NCBI RefSeq assembly: GCF_001643375.1
Contig: NZ_LSHB01000009.1
Span: 1-64,000, forward strand
Source: Chryseobacterium sp. FP211-J200
GTDB lineage: Bacteria > Bacteroidota > Bacteroidia > Flavobacteriales > Weeksellaceae
DNA length: 64,000 bases
Direction of reading: 5' to 3'
The notes beneath the pieces are model-generated. The model was given only the letters and a program-made list of their open reading frames with translations. It did not search any database and had not been told where the DNA came from. Both the position numbers and the translations under genes were made by a program. Shown here in pieces: positions 27,411-35,073 of the stretch (its first letter is position 1; each line of letters starts with the position of its first letter).

Positions 27411-27545
27411 CGACTGGAAAACTGGCACTTTTCAAGAAGCAACGAGTTGATAAGTAAATGTGCCCACGACTTCGGCGTGGGCTCACTTATCGTTGCTCGG
27501 TATGCCAGTACCACCAGTCGGTAAGTTGAGTTCCACGCTTTTTCT
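27411..27545 (+). ncRNA. Candidate structured RNA upstream of the sigma/dCas12f operon
   Basis: A long series of nested pairings occupies 27411-27520: CGACTGG/CCAGTCG (27411-27417, 27514-27520), ACTGGCA/TGCCAGT (27421-27427, 27503-27509), GCAAC/GTTGC (27439-27443, 27492-27496), GATAAGT/ACTTATC (27449-27455, 27485-27491) and apical GCCCACG/CGTGGGC with loop ACTTCGG (27462-27482). Then come about 18 nt and a T-rich tract TTTTTCTTTT (27539-27548). It could be a guide-RNA scaffold followed by a short guide, a leader, or the hairpin end of an ancestral IS200/IS605-type element. The strand is assumed from the operon direction. Confidence 0.5.
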
Positions 27546-27639
27546 TTTGTGCTAAACCTAAAGAAATGAGGATTAAGATGTAGGTAGAATTCTTCTTAGT
27601 AGATATAAGCAGTTCCTTCAGCAATAATTTTGCTAAAAT

Positions 27640-28464
27640 ATGCTGCTTATGAAAAGAACAAACTCTTTGCCCAGAAAGTTGAGCAATCTTCAGTTGTACG
27701 AACTGCTGAAAAAAGGTAATCCTGTTTCTCTCGAACACATTCATCTGCGCCACAAAAGACTTCTTTTCTGGGTTGGATGGCAAATACTGAAGGATGATTT
27801 CGTAGTGGATACGATTGTTCAGGATACCTTCCTAAAATTGTGGCTGTACCGCGACACCATCGAATCGCCTGATCATATTACCGGCTTTTTACGCTTTGTG
27901 ATGAAAAGGGATTGTATCGCGTATGTCACTGCTCCCAGGAATAAATTCACCCGCCTGATGGCTTCTCTTGACAGTTTTGAGAATTACCAGGAGTATCTTG
28001 CAGGTTACGATCCTTTGAAAGATAAAGAGTATTTACACGGCCAGGAATCCGACCAAAATAAATTCGATGAAATCACAAAGGTATTACCCGTTCTGAATCC
28101 CAAAAGGAAACACCTGATAGAACTCTGCCTGGAATATGGCTTCCAGTACAAACCCATTGCAGAAGCTATGGGAAGCAGTGTGACAGGCATCAGCACGGAG
28201 GTGAGCAAAGCCATACAAGAGCTTCGGAAAATTCTTAAGGTCACTTCTTTTGAGCCACCACAAGAAAAAACTTTCAATAAAGAAGAGCAATCAGAACAAC
28301 TCAGCAGTCAACAGCTCGAGATCATCAAAAGACGGTTTGAGCAGAAATCTTCTTTTGCGGTGATTGCACAAGAACTCAAACTACCTGAGAAGGAAGTCCA
28401 TCGGGAATTTCTGTACGCCTATCAGCACCTGCAAAATCATAACCGATCTGAAATACCGCTTTAA
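27640..28464 (+). CDS. ECF-like sigma factor with extra C-terminal HTH, partner of dCas12f
   Basis: A 274-residue protein (a second in-frame ATG is at 27649). Residues about 33-95 match sigma region 2 (KDDFVVDTIVQDTFLKLWLY, then a segment with HITGFLRFVMKRDCIAYV). Residues about 146-200 match sigma region 4 (LNPKRKHLIELCLEYGFQYK, PIAEAMGSSVTGISTEVSKA). Residues 221-266 repeat the region-4 pattern (SSQQLEIIKRRFEQKSSFAV, IAQELKLPEKEVHREFLYAY), so there may be two tandem sigma-4-like domains; typical ECF factors are about 180-200 residues with one. No anti-sigma gene is adjacent. The stop is 1 bp before the start of the Cas12f-like gene, so the two are translationally coupled. Nuclease-dead Cas12f proteins linked to sigma-E factors in Bacteroidota are reported to recruit RNA polymerase to guide-matched sites. 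Confidence 0.85.
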   Translation: MLLMKRTNSLPRKLSNLQLYELLKKGNPVSLEHIHLRHKRLLFWVGWQILKDDFVVDTIVQDTFLKLWLYRDTIESPDHITGFLRFVMKRDCIAYVTAPRNKFTRLMASLDSFENYQEYLAGYDPLKDKEYLHGQESDQNKFDEITKVLPVLNPKRKHLIELCLEYGFQYKPIAEAMGSSVTGISTEVSKAIQELRKILKVTSFEPPQEKTFNKEEQSEQLSSQQLEIIKRRFEQKSSFAVIAQELKLPEKEVHREFLYAYQHLQNHNRSEIPL

Positions 28465-28465
28465 T

Positions 28466-29560
28466 ATGGAAAAGTCTACAATAACGCTGACGCGCAAAAT
28501 TCAACTGGTGATAGATGTTCCAGTCGACAGTAAAAGCGAAATGTGGGAAAAACTTTACCGGTATCAGAACCGCTGTTTCCGGGCGGCTAATCTGATTGTT
28601 TCACATCTGTATGTTCAGGAAATGATCAAGGATTTCTTTTACCTCACCGAAGAAATCCAATATAAGTTAGCTGATGAAAAAAAGGATGAAATGGGAATCT
28701 TCGACCGTTCGAAAACAAACACCACAGCACGTCTAGTCTTTGACAAATTCAAAGGAGAAATCCCCACAGACATTCTGGGATGCCTGAACAATACGATACA
28801 ATCTACCTTTTCCAAAAACAAAGCCGACTACTGGCAGGGCTCAAAATCACTACAGAATTTTAAAAAAGACATTCCCATTCCCCTTCCGGTGAAATGCATC
28901 AGCAAAATGAAGTATGATCCGGAAAAGAAAGCGTTCACTTTCAATATGTTTGCGATTCCGGTCAAAACCTATTTAGGGAGAGATTTCTCTGATAAACATT
29001 TAATTCTGGAACGCCTTTTAAGAGAAGAGATCAAGCTGTGCAACTCACAGGTACAGCTGAAAGGCGGTAAGATCTTTTGGCTGGCCGTCTTTGAATTTGA
29101 AAAGGAAGACCACGGTTTAAAACCCGAAATCATTGCTGAAGCTTCTTTGTCATTAGAACATCCGATTGTGGTAAAAGCCAACAATGTGCGGATGGCTATC
29201 GGCTCGAAAGAGGAATTCCTCTACCGCAGGCTGGCGATACAGGCCAGTAATAAAAGGATCAGAGGCGGAGCCGCTTATTCCCGTTCCGGACACGGAACCA
29301 AACGCAAACAGAAGGCATTGCACAAAACTGAGGATCTGGAAAACAGTTTTGTCAGTCACCATCTTCATCTGTACAGCCGGCAGTTGATTGATTTCTGCAT
29401 CCGGCAGCAGGCGGGCACCCTGATTCTCAAAGATCAGGAAGACAAAATAGGGATTGCAAAAGAACAGGAGTTTGTACTTCGCAACTGGAGTTATTATGAA
29501 TTGCAGGCCAAAATAAAATACAAAGCAGAAAAGGCCGGTATCGAATTGATCATCGGATAG
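28466..29560 (+). CDS. Nuclease-dead Cas12f/TnpB-like protein
   Basis: A 364-residue protein starting at the ATG 28466, right after the sigma stop. The C-terminal half aligns by eye with Cas12f: the arginine-rich segment RSGHGTKRKQ (273-282), a helix with SRQLIDFCIRQQAGTLIL (304-321), then VLRNWSYYELQAKIKYKAEK and AGIELIIG. The RuvC-I aspartate (Cas12f motif GIDVGV) is missing, the region reading LEHPIVVKANN. The RuvC-II glutamate position reads LKDQE. The protein ends before the zinc ribbon and RuvC-III aspartate. All catalytic residues are therefore gone while the guide-handling architecture remains. Coupled to a sigma factor, it fits an RNA-guided transcription activator and not an immune nuclease. 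Alternative: a decayed TnpB, but the intact coupled frame argues against decay. Confidence 0.87.
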   Translation: MEKSTITLTRKIQLVIDVPVDSKSEMWEKLYRYQNRCFRAANLIVSHLYVQEMIKDFFYLTEEIQYKLADEKKDEMGIFDRSKTNTTARLVFDKFKGEIPTDILGCLNNTIQSTFSKNKADYWQGSKSLQNFKKDIPIPLPVKCISKMKYDPEKKAFTFNMFAIPVKTYLGRDFSDKHLILERLLREEIKLCNSQVQLKGGKIFWLAVFEFEKEDHGLKPEIIAEASLSLEHPIVVKANNVRMAIGSKEEFLYRRLAIQASNKRIRGGAAYSRSGHGTKRKQKALHKTEDLENSFVSHHLHLYSRQLIDFCIRQQAGTLILKDQEDKIGIAKEQEFVLRNWSYYELQAKIKYKAEKAGIELIIG

Positions 29561-29569
29561 CTAAAAAAA

Positions 29570-29675
29570 TGAGGGTGCTTGTAAACCCGTAGGGTGAGGT
29601 TTTGAACACTCACTAAATACTGGAAAATGAAACTTTTTTCCGGTGTATACAACGGCGTGGGTTTCTTTTTTTTCA
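29570..29675 (+). ncRNA. Candidate guide RNA downstream of the Cas12f-like gene
   Basis: Just after the stop codon lies a compact fold: GTGAG/CTCAC (29594-29598, 29609-29613), an 8-bp hairpin CTGGAAAA/TTTTCCGG (29620-29627, 29636-29643) and a closing pair TTGTA/TACAA (29579-29583, 29648-29652). The segment ends TATACAAC at 29646-29653, like the 3' end of Cas12f repeats (for example ...TGCAAC), immediately before which a guide starts. The following bases GGCGTGGGTTTC (29654-29665) would begin the guide; a T-run (29666-29673) may end transcription. Position, fold and end motif support a guide RNA; guide length is uncertain. Confidence 0.5.
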
Positions 29676-29868
29676 AAAATTAAGAAAGCATAACCAAAAA
29701 ATCAAATTGCAATAGGAGAATCCTACATCATCAAAGGTGTCATCAATCAATCCAGCGTGATTGATTGCTTCCCTGCTTCCTTGAATTCTTGCTTTCTTGA
29801 AGTCTTGAATTCTTGTTTCCTTAATTGCCATCAATCAAAAGAAATCACTCTGCAATACGTAGTGGTTA
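29676..29868. repeat. Short repeats between the dCas12f locus and the MobV gene
   Basis: CTTGAATTCTTG occurs twice (29780-29791 and 29804-29815), 24 bp apart. CATCAATCAA occurs at 29741-29750 and 29829-29838, and ATCAATCA/TGATTGAT forms an inverted repeat (29742-29749, 29758-29765). These could mark a recombination junction at the left end of the second element. No gene is seen. Confidence 0.4.
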
Positions 29869-31029
29869 TTAGAGTCTTTTTCTCTTTCTTTTATTTTGAA
29901 TTGGAATATCCTCAGCCTCATAATTTGTACTGTTGTTACCGAATTGCAACAGAGAGAAAAGCTGATTTGTCATTCCAGTATCTTTAAAAATCTCATTGAA
30001 GGCTGAAAATGGAACCGTATTTTCTTGTGAAATTTTCTGTGCTATTTTTTCCATTTCCGATATCAGCTTTTGCTTATCTGTTCTATCTAGGTGTGGATTT
30101 CTGAATCGTGAAAATTTGATTTCCCTCTCAACAATGTTAATAACAGAATCCAGATATTTTTTCTTTTCTGAAGCAAAAACGGTAGGGTTGGTCAATAATA
30201 CAGCGTTTTTGTTTTTGGATAAATGTACCTGCTTTTTTAAATCATCAACCTTTGTATTGAGCTCAGTAATTTGTTTTGATTTGGATTCCAATTCCGTTTT
30301 ATTTTTTAGAATTGTGCTTTTGTAAGTTCGAAATGCTTTTTCATAATTTTCAATGGTCTTGTCAGTCTTAATTTTTTTAAAACCTAGAAAATCATTTTCC
30401 TTGACAACCAGCTCCTCCGATTTCTTCGAACCCATTTCAGATTTCATTAGGTCATACCTTTCTTCCAAAACTTTGAGATCTTCTTCCTTCTGCTGAATCT
30501 TAAACTCAATGGCTTCCAATCTTCCTCTGGAACCAGAAATCCCTCTTTCCATATTGAGGCATTCAGCTGTCAGATCCTGCATTTTTGAATAATGAAAGGA
30601 TTGGTGTTTGAGTGTTTTGCCAGTATTCAAATCCTGCCAGTCAGCTATCAAATGAGCATGGTAATTTGGTTTCCATTCTTTCGTGTCTTTATCAGTGTGT
30701 CCTTCATCTTTGTGAATGGCGATCTGAAATACACGGATGCTCAATTCTTCTTCCAGTCTCTTTGCTAAGTTTTGAAGTTCCAGCATCGTTGTATCTTCTT
30801 TGATCACGACAACCGCTTCCCGAACAGGCATTGCATTCTTCTGTAATTTTCTTCCGGACTTTTCTTTGCAATACGCTTCGATCTTTTGAATCCTGTCAGC
30901 TATTCTCTGTTCCATCCAGTATTCATTTCTTGGCGTCAGGTCTTTCCGGATGTAATCAAAAGTTTTCTTCCTGAAATTGTGGGTTTCAGAATCGGACTTA
31001 ACAACTTTGAAATTAATAGAGGTCTTCAT
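29869..31029 (-). CDS. MobV-family relaxase (plasmid recombination/mobilisation protein)
   Basis: A 386-residue protein. The N-terminal domain has the MobV metal-binding pattern: IHKDEGHTDKDTKEWKPNYH followed by AHLI, with the acidic-histidine triad of HUH-type nickases. The C-terminal half is a long coiled coil (about residues 170-290), also usual for MobV. It would nick oriT and lead the element's DNA strand into a recipient using another element's transfer machinery. It is the last gene of a minus-strand series from the VirE-type gene and primase. A hairpin-rich stretch upstream (31224-31294) may be its oriT. Confidence 0.87.
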   Translation of the reverse strand: MKTSINFKVVKSDSETHNFRKKTFDYIRKDLTPRNEYWMEQRIADRIQKIEAYCKEKSGRKLQKNAMPVREAVVVIKEDTTMLELQNLAKRLEEELSIRVFQIAIHKDEGHTDKDTKEWKPNYHAHLIADWQDLNTGKTLKHQSFHYSKMQDLTAECLNMERGISGSRGRLEAIEFKIQQKEEDLKVLEERYDLMKSEMGSKKSEELVVKENDFLGFKKIKTDKTIENYEKAFRTYKSTILKNKTELESKSKQITELNTKVDDLKKQVHLSKNKNAVLLTNPTVFASEKKKYLDSVINIVEREIKFSRFRNPHLDRTDKQKLISEMEKIAQKISQENTVPFSAFNEIFKDTGMTNQLFSLLQFGNNSTNYEAEDIPIQNKRKRKRL

Positions 31030-31223
31030 TGCTTTTACATCTTTAAAGTTTTACACTTTTATTGTTTTATGCTTTTAAATTTTCGCTGAAGATTGCTGTA
31101 GTTATATTACGCAGCAATAATTTTTACCTGTGTTTATTTTACACACCTTGGATGAAAATGACAGTGTCCTTTACACTGGTAAATAGAACCAACCTGATAT
31201 TATTTTACTCAGGTTAAAAGCCT

Positions 31224-31294
31224 CGCAGAGCGTATTAGAAACTTTGTTGGGAGGCACGACCTTCAAAGTTGCGAATGCGCTCCTAACTTCTGCG
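31224..31294. other. Nested inverted repeats, possible oriT of the MobV element
   Basis: CGCAGA/TCTGCG (31224-31229, 31289-31294) encloses AACTTTG/CAAAGTT (31240-31246, 31264-31270). The site is in the 295-bp gap directly upstream of the relaxase start, where MobV origins usually lie. The nick sequence was not recognised. Confidence 0.4.
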
Positions 31295-31324
31295 GGTAGT
31301 AGGTAAAAAATACAGCACGCCTTA

Positions 31325-32308
31325 TCAGCGTTTCCTTTTAAAACCATTTGAATTTTTGATTTTCGGCTCCTGATTTACTGCTTTCATTTTATTAGGTTCC
31401 TGTGATTGTTCAGATTGTTTTCCTGCCTTATTTGATACATTATTTTTCATTCTGTGTATCAAAAATTCGTTGAGATCTTTATGGTTTGAATAGAAACTGG
31501 CATGGTCTTTTGCTGCCGGAAAAGATCTTATGATCTCAGACCTGCATTTAATTCCCGCATTATCGTTGTCCAGAAAAAGATGGATGTCAGGATAGTTTTT
31601 CAGATGTTCGATGGATTTGTTTAAAAGAGCAATGGAATTCATTACAAGGATATCTCCTACAAAAGACTTCTGCATTTCAATAAAAGACAAGGCATCCATA
31701 AAACCTTCAAAAACGGCTACGCCTCTGATATCCCTATTTTGAATATTTGATTTATCCTGACCATTGCTGTTGAGATCTATTATGGAAACATCCTTTTTCA
31801 ATAATGAACCTTTGTAAAAAGCATTACGCAATTCAAAACCGCCAGATAAGTTCTCAAAACCAATGGTGTAGAGTTTCTTACTTCCGATGGTAAATCGTAC
31901 TTCTTTTATATGATCATAGACTTTGGGACTTAATCCACGTCCCTGCAAATATTGTTTTAGGTTTGGATTCTGGAGATCCAGTATTTCATCTATTGTGTAA
32001 TTTGGTTCTGACTTTTTAATCTGTGCTTGCTGATGAAAAGAAGAAAAATTTTGCTTTTGCGCCCAGTCCAGAACTTCATTGACCGAAGCATTTAGATATT
32101 TCTTCATAAAGTCGGTGTTATTCCCACCGACACCTTCTGAATGGAGATACCAGGCATTAATTCTTTTTTCCAATTTGAAAGAGGCTTGGGATTCGCTGGC
32201 AAAGGGGTTGAGATACCAAGCTTCTTTTTCATTTTGTTTCGTGGGAAGGTGTCCGAGAGAAAGGAGGACTTCTTCCAGCGATATGCTGTTAAATTGTTTA
32301 CAGTTCAT
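31325..32308 (-). CDS. TOPRIM-domain DNA primase-like protein
   Basis: A 327-residue protein of the mobile-element primase type. It opens with a zinc-finger-like region that keeps no cysteine pairs after Cys3. The TOPRIM core follows: VAVFEGFMDALSF (catalytic Glu) and DIHLFLDNDNAGIK (DxD). Such proteins prime replication of mobilisable elements together with a VirE/VapE-type ATPase, the gene immediately upstream. A block of iteron-like repeats lies between the two genes. The C-terminal 30 residues are basic and low complexity. Confidence 0.85.
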   Translation of the reverse strand: MNCKQFNSISLEEVLLSLGHLPTKQNEKEAWYLNPFASESQASFKLEKRINAWYLHSEGVGGNNTDFMKKYLNASVNEVLDWAQKQNFSSFHQQAQIKKSEPNYTIDEILDLQNPNLKQYLQGRGLSPKVYDHIKEVRFTIGSKKLYTIGFENLSGGFELRNAFYKGSLLKKDVSIIDLNSNGQDKSNIQNRDIRGVAVFEGFMDALSFIEMQKSFVGDILVMNSIALLNKSIEHLKNYPDIHLFLDNDNAGIKCRSEIIRSFPAAKDHASFYSNHKDLNEFLIHRMKNNVSNKAGKQSEQSQEPNKMKAVNQEPKIKNSNGFKRKR

Positions 32309-32330
32309 TTTTTCTATGTTTTTAATTAAA

Positions 32331-32507
32331 ATACTTACCTAGTTACCGATCTGTTGATCATCAAATAAATAATCCTCTTTTTGCGACTACCTTGATCTAC
32401 CTACTTACCCAATTTATTATTGAGGTAACTTAGGTAGGTTTGGATTTATCTACTTACCTAATTAAAACATTCACATTGTGTCACTTAAAGCTATTAGGTA
32501 GGTTGGT
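32331..32507. repeat. Iteron-like repeats (candidate replication origin or operator)
   Basis: In 177 bp the motif TACTTACC(T) occurs near 32332, 32402 and 32451, and its reverse form TTAGGTAGGT near 32430 and 32494, with partial copies (CTACCTTGATCTACC) between. Direct and inverted spaced repeats next to primase and VirE genes are typical of an iteron origin; control of the primase gene is an alternative. Confidence 0.55.
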
Positions 32508-32524
32508 AGAATAATTCTGTCTAA

Positions 32525-33691
32525 TTATTTTATGGTCTTCAATCGAATGAGATAACCGTAGATCTGTCTTTGTGGATGTTTAACTCTTGGAAATTTGAAA
32601 GAGGATAAAGCTCTCCCGATCTTTAAATGATTCAAACGGACACCGTGAGAATTCAGATCGATCATCACTTCTGTCGCAGTCATAAATTCTTCAAGATTAT
32701 CGGAGGGTTCGTAGAACTTGTTCACGATCTCCTGTTCCAGGGTCATTTGTGTAAATCGTTCATTGCGTTTTTCATTCTCCAGAATATCTGTTACAGACAG
32801 TTCCGGATTATAATTTTTCCTTTTAAAAGCTTTGTAGTAAGCCTGCGCCCAAACTTTATCAATATTGATCTCTGACGAATAAATGAAGTTGATCTTCTCG
32901 GTCACTTCAAAAATGATCCACCTTACACTTCCCGAATCATCGGTTAAAAAATCTGTTTTATTGGTAGATCCCACAAAGCTGCAGATCCGCTCCAGATATT
33001 CTGATTTCCTTGCGTAAGGCAATCTCTCGTTAATATGCGTTTTGGAGATATAAGCCTTTAGTGAATTGATGTCTGCTTTAGCCAAAACTGACAATTCATC
33101 CAGATTGATGATCAGATTCTTGCACAATTTGATCCTGCTGTCTTTGTCCAGACCAATGTCTTCAGAAATATAATTCATCAGTTTTTCAGGAATAAAAAAC
33201 CTTAAATAGGTTGATTTTCCGCTATTCTGGATGGCATTCGCAAGAACCAGACAATGTTTGTTTATCTTTTCTTTTTCCAAAGCACAGAGTACCGCTCTGG
33301 TAAACCATTTTTCGGTGTGATAGAAAAATGAAGCGTCATCATTGGTTTTCACATAAGAACAAAGCTTCCTGATATGATCTTCACCATCCCAATCTTCCAG
33401 ACTTTTAAAATATTCTGAAATGGGATCATACTGTTCGATCAAATGACTTCTGACCAGGATCTCCAGTTTATTGATCGGGATATCAATTCCTGACTGAATA
33501 AGTTCGATAAACAATGAGTTCAAATTTAGATCTGACCATTTTTTATCTGAACTCAATTTGATCTCAAACTCCAGAGATATAGTATTAAACCGAATGGAAT
33601 ATTTAGAATTGAGATAATTCAATGCCCGGTCAAAGATCGTTTTAGTTTCTGTACCGGTTTGATACAGCGTTTTATTCTCTTCCATAAACAT
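32525..33691 (-). CDS. VirE/VapE-type P-loop protein
   Basis: A 388-residue protein with the VirE/VapE core. The region EYFKSLEDWDGEDHIRKL leads into a P-loop variant ANAIQNSGKSTYLRFFIP, then LIINLDELSVLAKADIN (Walker B) and CSFVGSTNKTDFLTDDSGSV with RWI. This is the superfamily 3-like ATPase part that works with a primase in phage and island replication (as in VapE). It lies two genes upstream of the relaxase in the same direction. The start could be the ATG at 33691 or the one two codons later. Confidence 0.88.
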   Translation of the reverse strand: MFMEENKTLYQTGTETKTIFDRALNYLNSKYSIRFNTISLEFEIKLSSDKKWSDLNLNSLFIELIQSGIDIPINKLEILVRSHLIEQYDPISEYFKSLEDWDGEDHIRKLCSYVKTNDDASFFYHTEKWFTRAVLCALEKEKINKHCLVLANAIQNSGKSTYLRFFIPEKLMNYISEDIGLDKDSRIKLCKNLIINLDELSVLAKADINSLKAYISKTHINERLPYARKSEYLERICSFVGSTNKTDFLTDDSGSVRWIIFEVTEKINFIYSSEINIDKVWAQAYYKAFKRKNYNPELSVTDILENEKRNERFTQMTLEQEIVNKFYEPSDNLEEFMTATEVMIDLNSHGVRLNHLKIGRALSSFKFPRVKHPQRQIYGYLIRLKTIK

Positions 33692-33759
33692 TTGGGATTG
33701 TGGAAACGGAACATATAATTTTTATATCTGAGCTCTACTTCCAGGTAAAACAAACATCT

Positions 33760-33789
33760 AAAACCTGACTGCTGCCACAGTCAGGTTTT
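33760..33789. terminator. Hairpin terminator between HTH and VirE-type genes
   Basis: AAAACCTGACT/AGTCAGGTTTT forms a perfect 11-bp stem. The T-run is stronger on the plus strand, but the stem lies exactly at the end of the minus-strand HTH gene, overlapping its stop codon, so it probably limits read-through in both directions. Confidence 0.65.
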
Positions 33790-34069
33790 ATTTTTTGCGT
33801 AAAGAAAATTCTATGGCTTCCTGTTGAATTTCATCATTTGATTTATGGCTGTTTTTCAACAACCATTCATCAATTTTAGTTCGTTCAAAAAAAAGAACTT
33901 TCCCATTAGGTTTAGAAAAAGGAAGACTGTTGGTATGAACTAATTTATAGATATAGGATTTTTTAAATCCTGTATAATCTGAAAGTTCTTCAACATTAAG
34001 AATAGATTTGAGACCGACAATATGCTTTTCAATTCGGTTCAGCTTGTGAAGGATGATTTCGTTTTCCAT
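33788..34069 (-). CDS. Helix-turn-helix (excisionase-like) protein
   Basis: A 93-residue HTH_17-type protein: VEELSDYTGFKKSYIYKLVH, then SLPFSKPNGKVLFFERTKID with EWL. The helix-turn-helix plus KxxGxxxF wing is the pattern of excisionases and small regulators that precede VirE-type genes in Bacteroidota mobilisable islands. It probably serves the integrase at 36732. A hairpin overlaps its stop codon. Confidence 0.82.
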   Translation of the reverse strand: MENEIILHKLNRIEKHIVGLKSILNVEELSDYTGFKKSYIYKLVHTNSLPFSKPNGKVLFFERTKIDEWLLKNSHKSNDEIQQEAIEFSLRKK

Positions 34070-34193
34070 TGCTTTACTATTTTAAAATTTGTGTGGCAAA
34101 GGAAAACAAATGACAATGTCATTAAAATACTCGGATAGTCAAAACGCCTTTTAATAAAGGGTTTTACAGTATAGAATTTGAATATGATCGATT

Positions 34194-34994
34194 TTACAAA
34201 ACGAAATTGGTGTATGCACTGTTTAAACTGCCATACGGAATTTGAGAAATTTCTCCTTTCTCATACTTTACGAAGTTTGCTATAATGAAGTTCATTAAGC
34301 TCCTTCTTTTTGCTCTCTCGAATTTGATGTCGCCTCCTTCCAGAATTGAATGTAACAACGAAAATAATTCGGTATAGGTAATTACATTTTTACCAGATGT
34401 CCCAACCCATCTAATTTTATTCTCGACTTCTTTTCCTTTCAATAGATCTTCAAGATCACCCAATGAACTCTCCTCAATATTTTTAGTATTTGATCTGATG
34501 ATCTCGTCAATTTCGGACAATGTTATTTTTCGGATCGAAATACTTTGATTGACAAAATTCTTGATCTCAGGCAGAAGCGCAGATTCAAATTTTTTCGTCC
34601 AAATCAATCTTCCAAGCATCACAGCACCAACCACTAAATAGAATAGGATGGACAGACGATAGAAGAACAGTACATATTGATTGGAAATCGATATATCTTT
34701 CAACATCATCAGTAAAATACCAAAATAAATACTGTAGATGAAAATTCTAGGCCTTTCGATCCTCGCGATCCACCAATCACGATCGAGGCAGAAAAAATAA
34801 TAAAGGATCCATTTTACATTTACTCGACAGAACGGATAGAGAATAAAAATGATCGAAATAAGGAAGATGCTTTTTAATAAATAAACCCTGAAATTTTCAG
34901 GAATTAAATAAACGCCCAACAAAATTATTACTGAGATAATAAATGCCAGCAGAATTAATAGGGATGGTCTACTTTCTATATTTTTTTTCATCAT
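34194..34994 (-). CDS. Membrane protein of unknown function
   Basis: A 266-residue protein. The N-terminal 130 residues contain four hydrophobic segments (about 10-30, 36-54, 85-105 and 110-128). The rest is soluble and charged, with a repeated pattern of short helices (SIRKITLSEIDEIIRSNTKN). I do not recognise the family. It lies between the excisionase-like gene and the HipBST-like genes, so it is cargo of the second element. No signal peptide cleavage site is evident. Confidence 0.65.
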   Translation of the reverse strand: MMKKNIESRPSLLILLAFIISVIILLGVYLIPENFRVYLLKSIFLISIIFILYPFCRVNVKWILYYFFCLDRDWWIARIERPRIFIYSIYFGILLMMLKDISISNQYVLFFYRLSILFYLVVGAVMLGRLIWTKKFESALLPEIKNFVNQSISIRKITLSEIDEIIRSNTKNIEESSLGDLEDLLKGKEVENKIRWVGTSGKNVITYTELFSLLHSILEGGDIKFERAKRRSLMNFIIANFVKYEKGEISQIPYGSLNSAYTNFVL

Positions 34995-35073
34995 AACTCA
35001 ATATCAAATGACACAAAAAAACAGTTTATTAAAAAACGCATATAGCTCTAGGTGTAGAATGGGGTATAAAAAA

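Noticed and set aside
27411-27548. Ordinary Rho-independent terminator
   Set aside because: No gene ends just upstream on the plus strand, and the five-stem structure is far larger than a terminator.
27487-27783. Minus-strand frame of 98 codons over the structured RNA and sigma start
   Set aside because: It runs through a palindromic RNA candidate and the well-supported sigma gene; composition is not protein-like.
28364-28465. Longer start of the Cas12f-like protein
   Set aside because: The extra 34 codons overlap the sigma gene in another frame; the ATG at 28466, next to the sigma stop, fits translational coupling and the family N terminus.
26698-29868. CRISPR array near the Cas12f-like gene
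   Set aside because: No regularly spaced direct repeats of 25-40 bases with unique spacers are seen, and there is no cas1 or cas2 gene.
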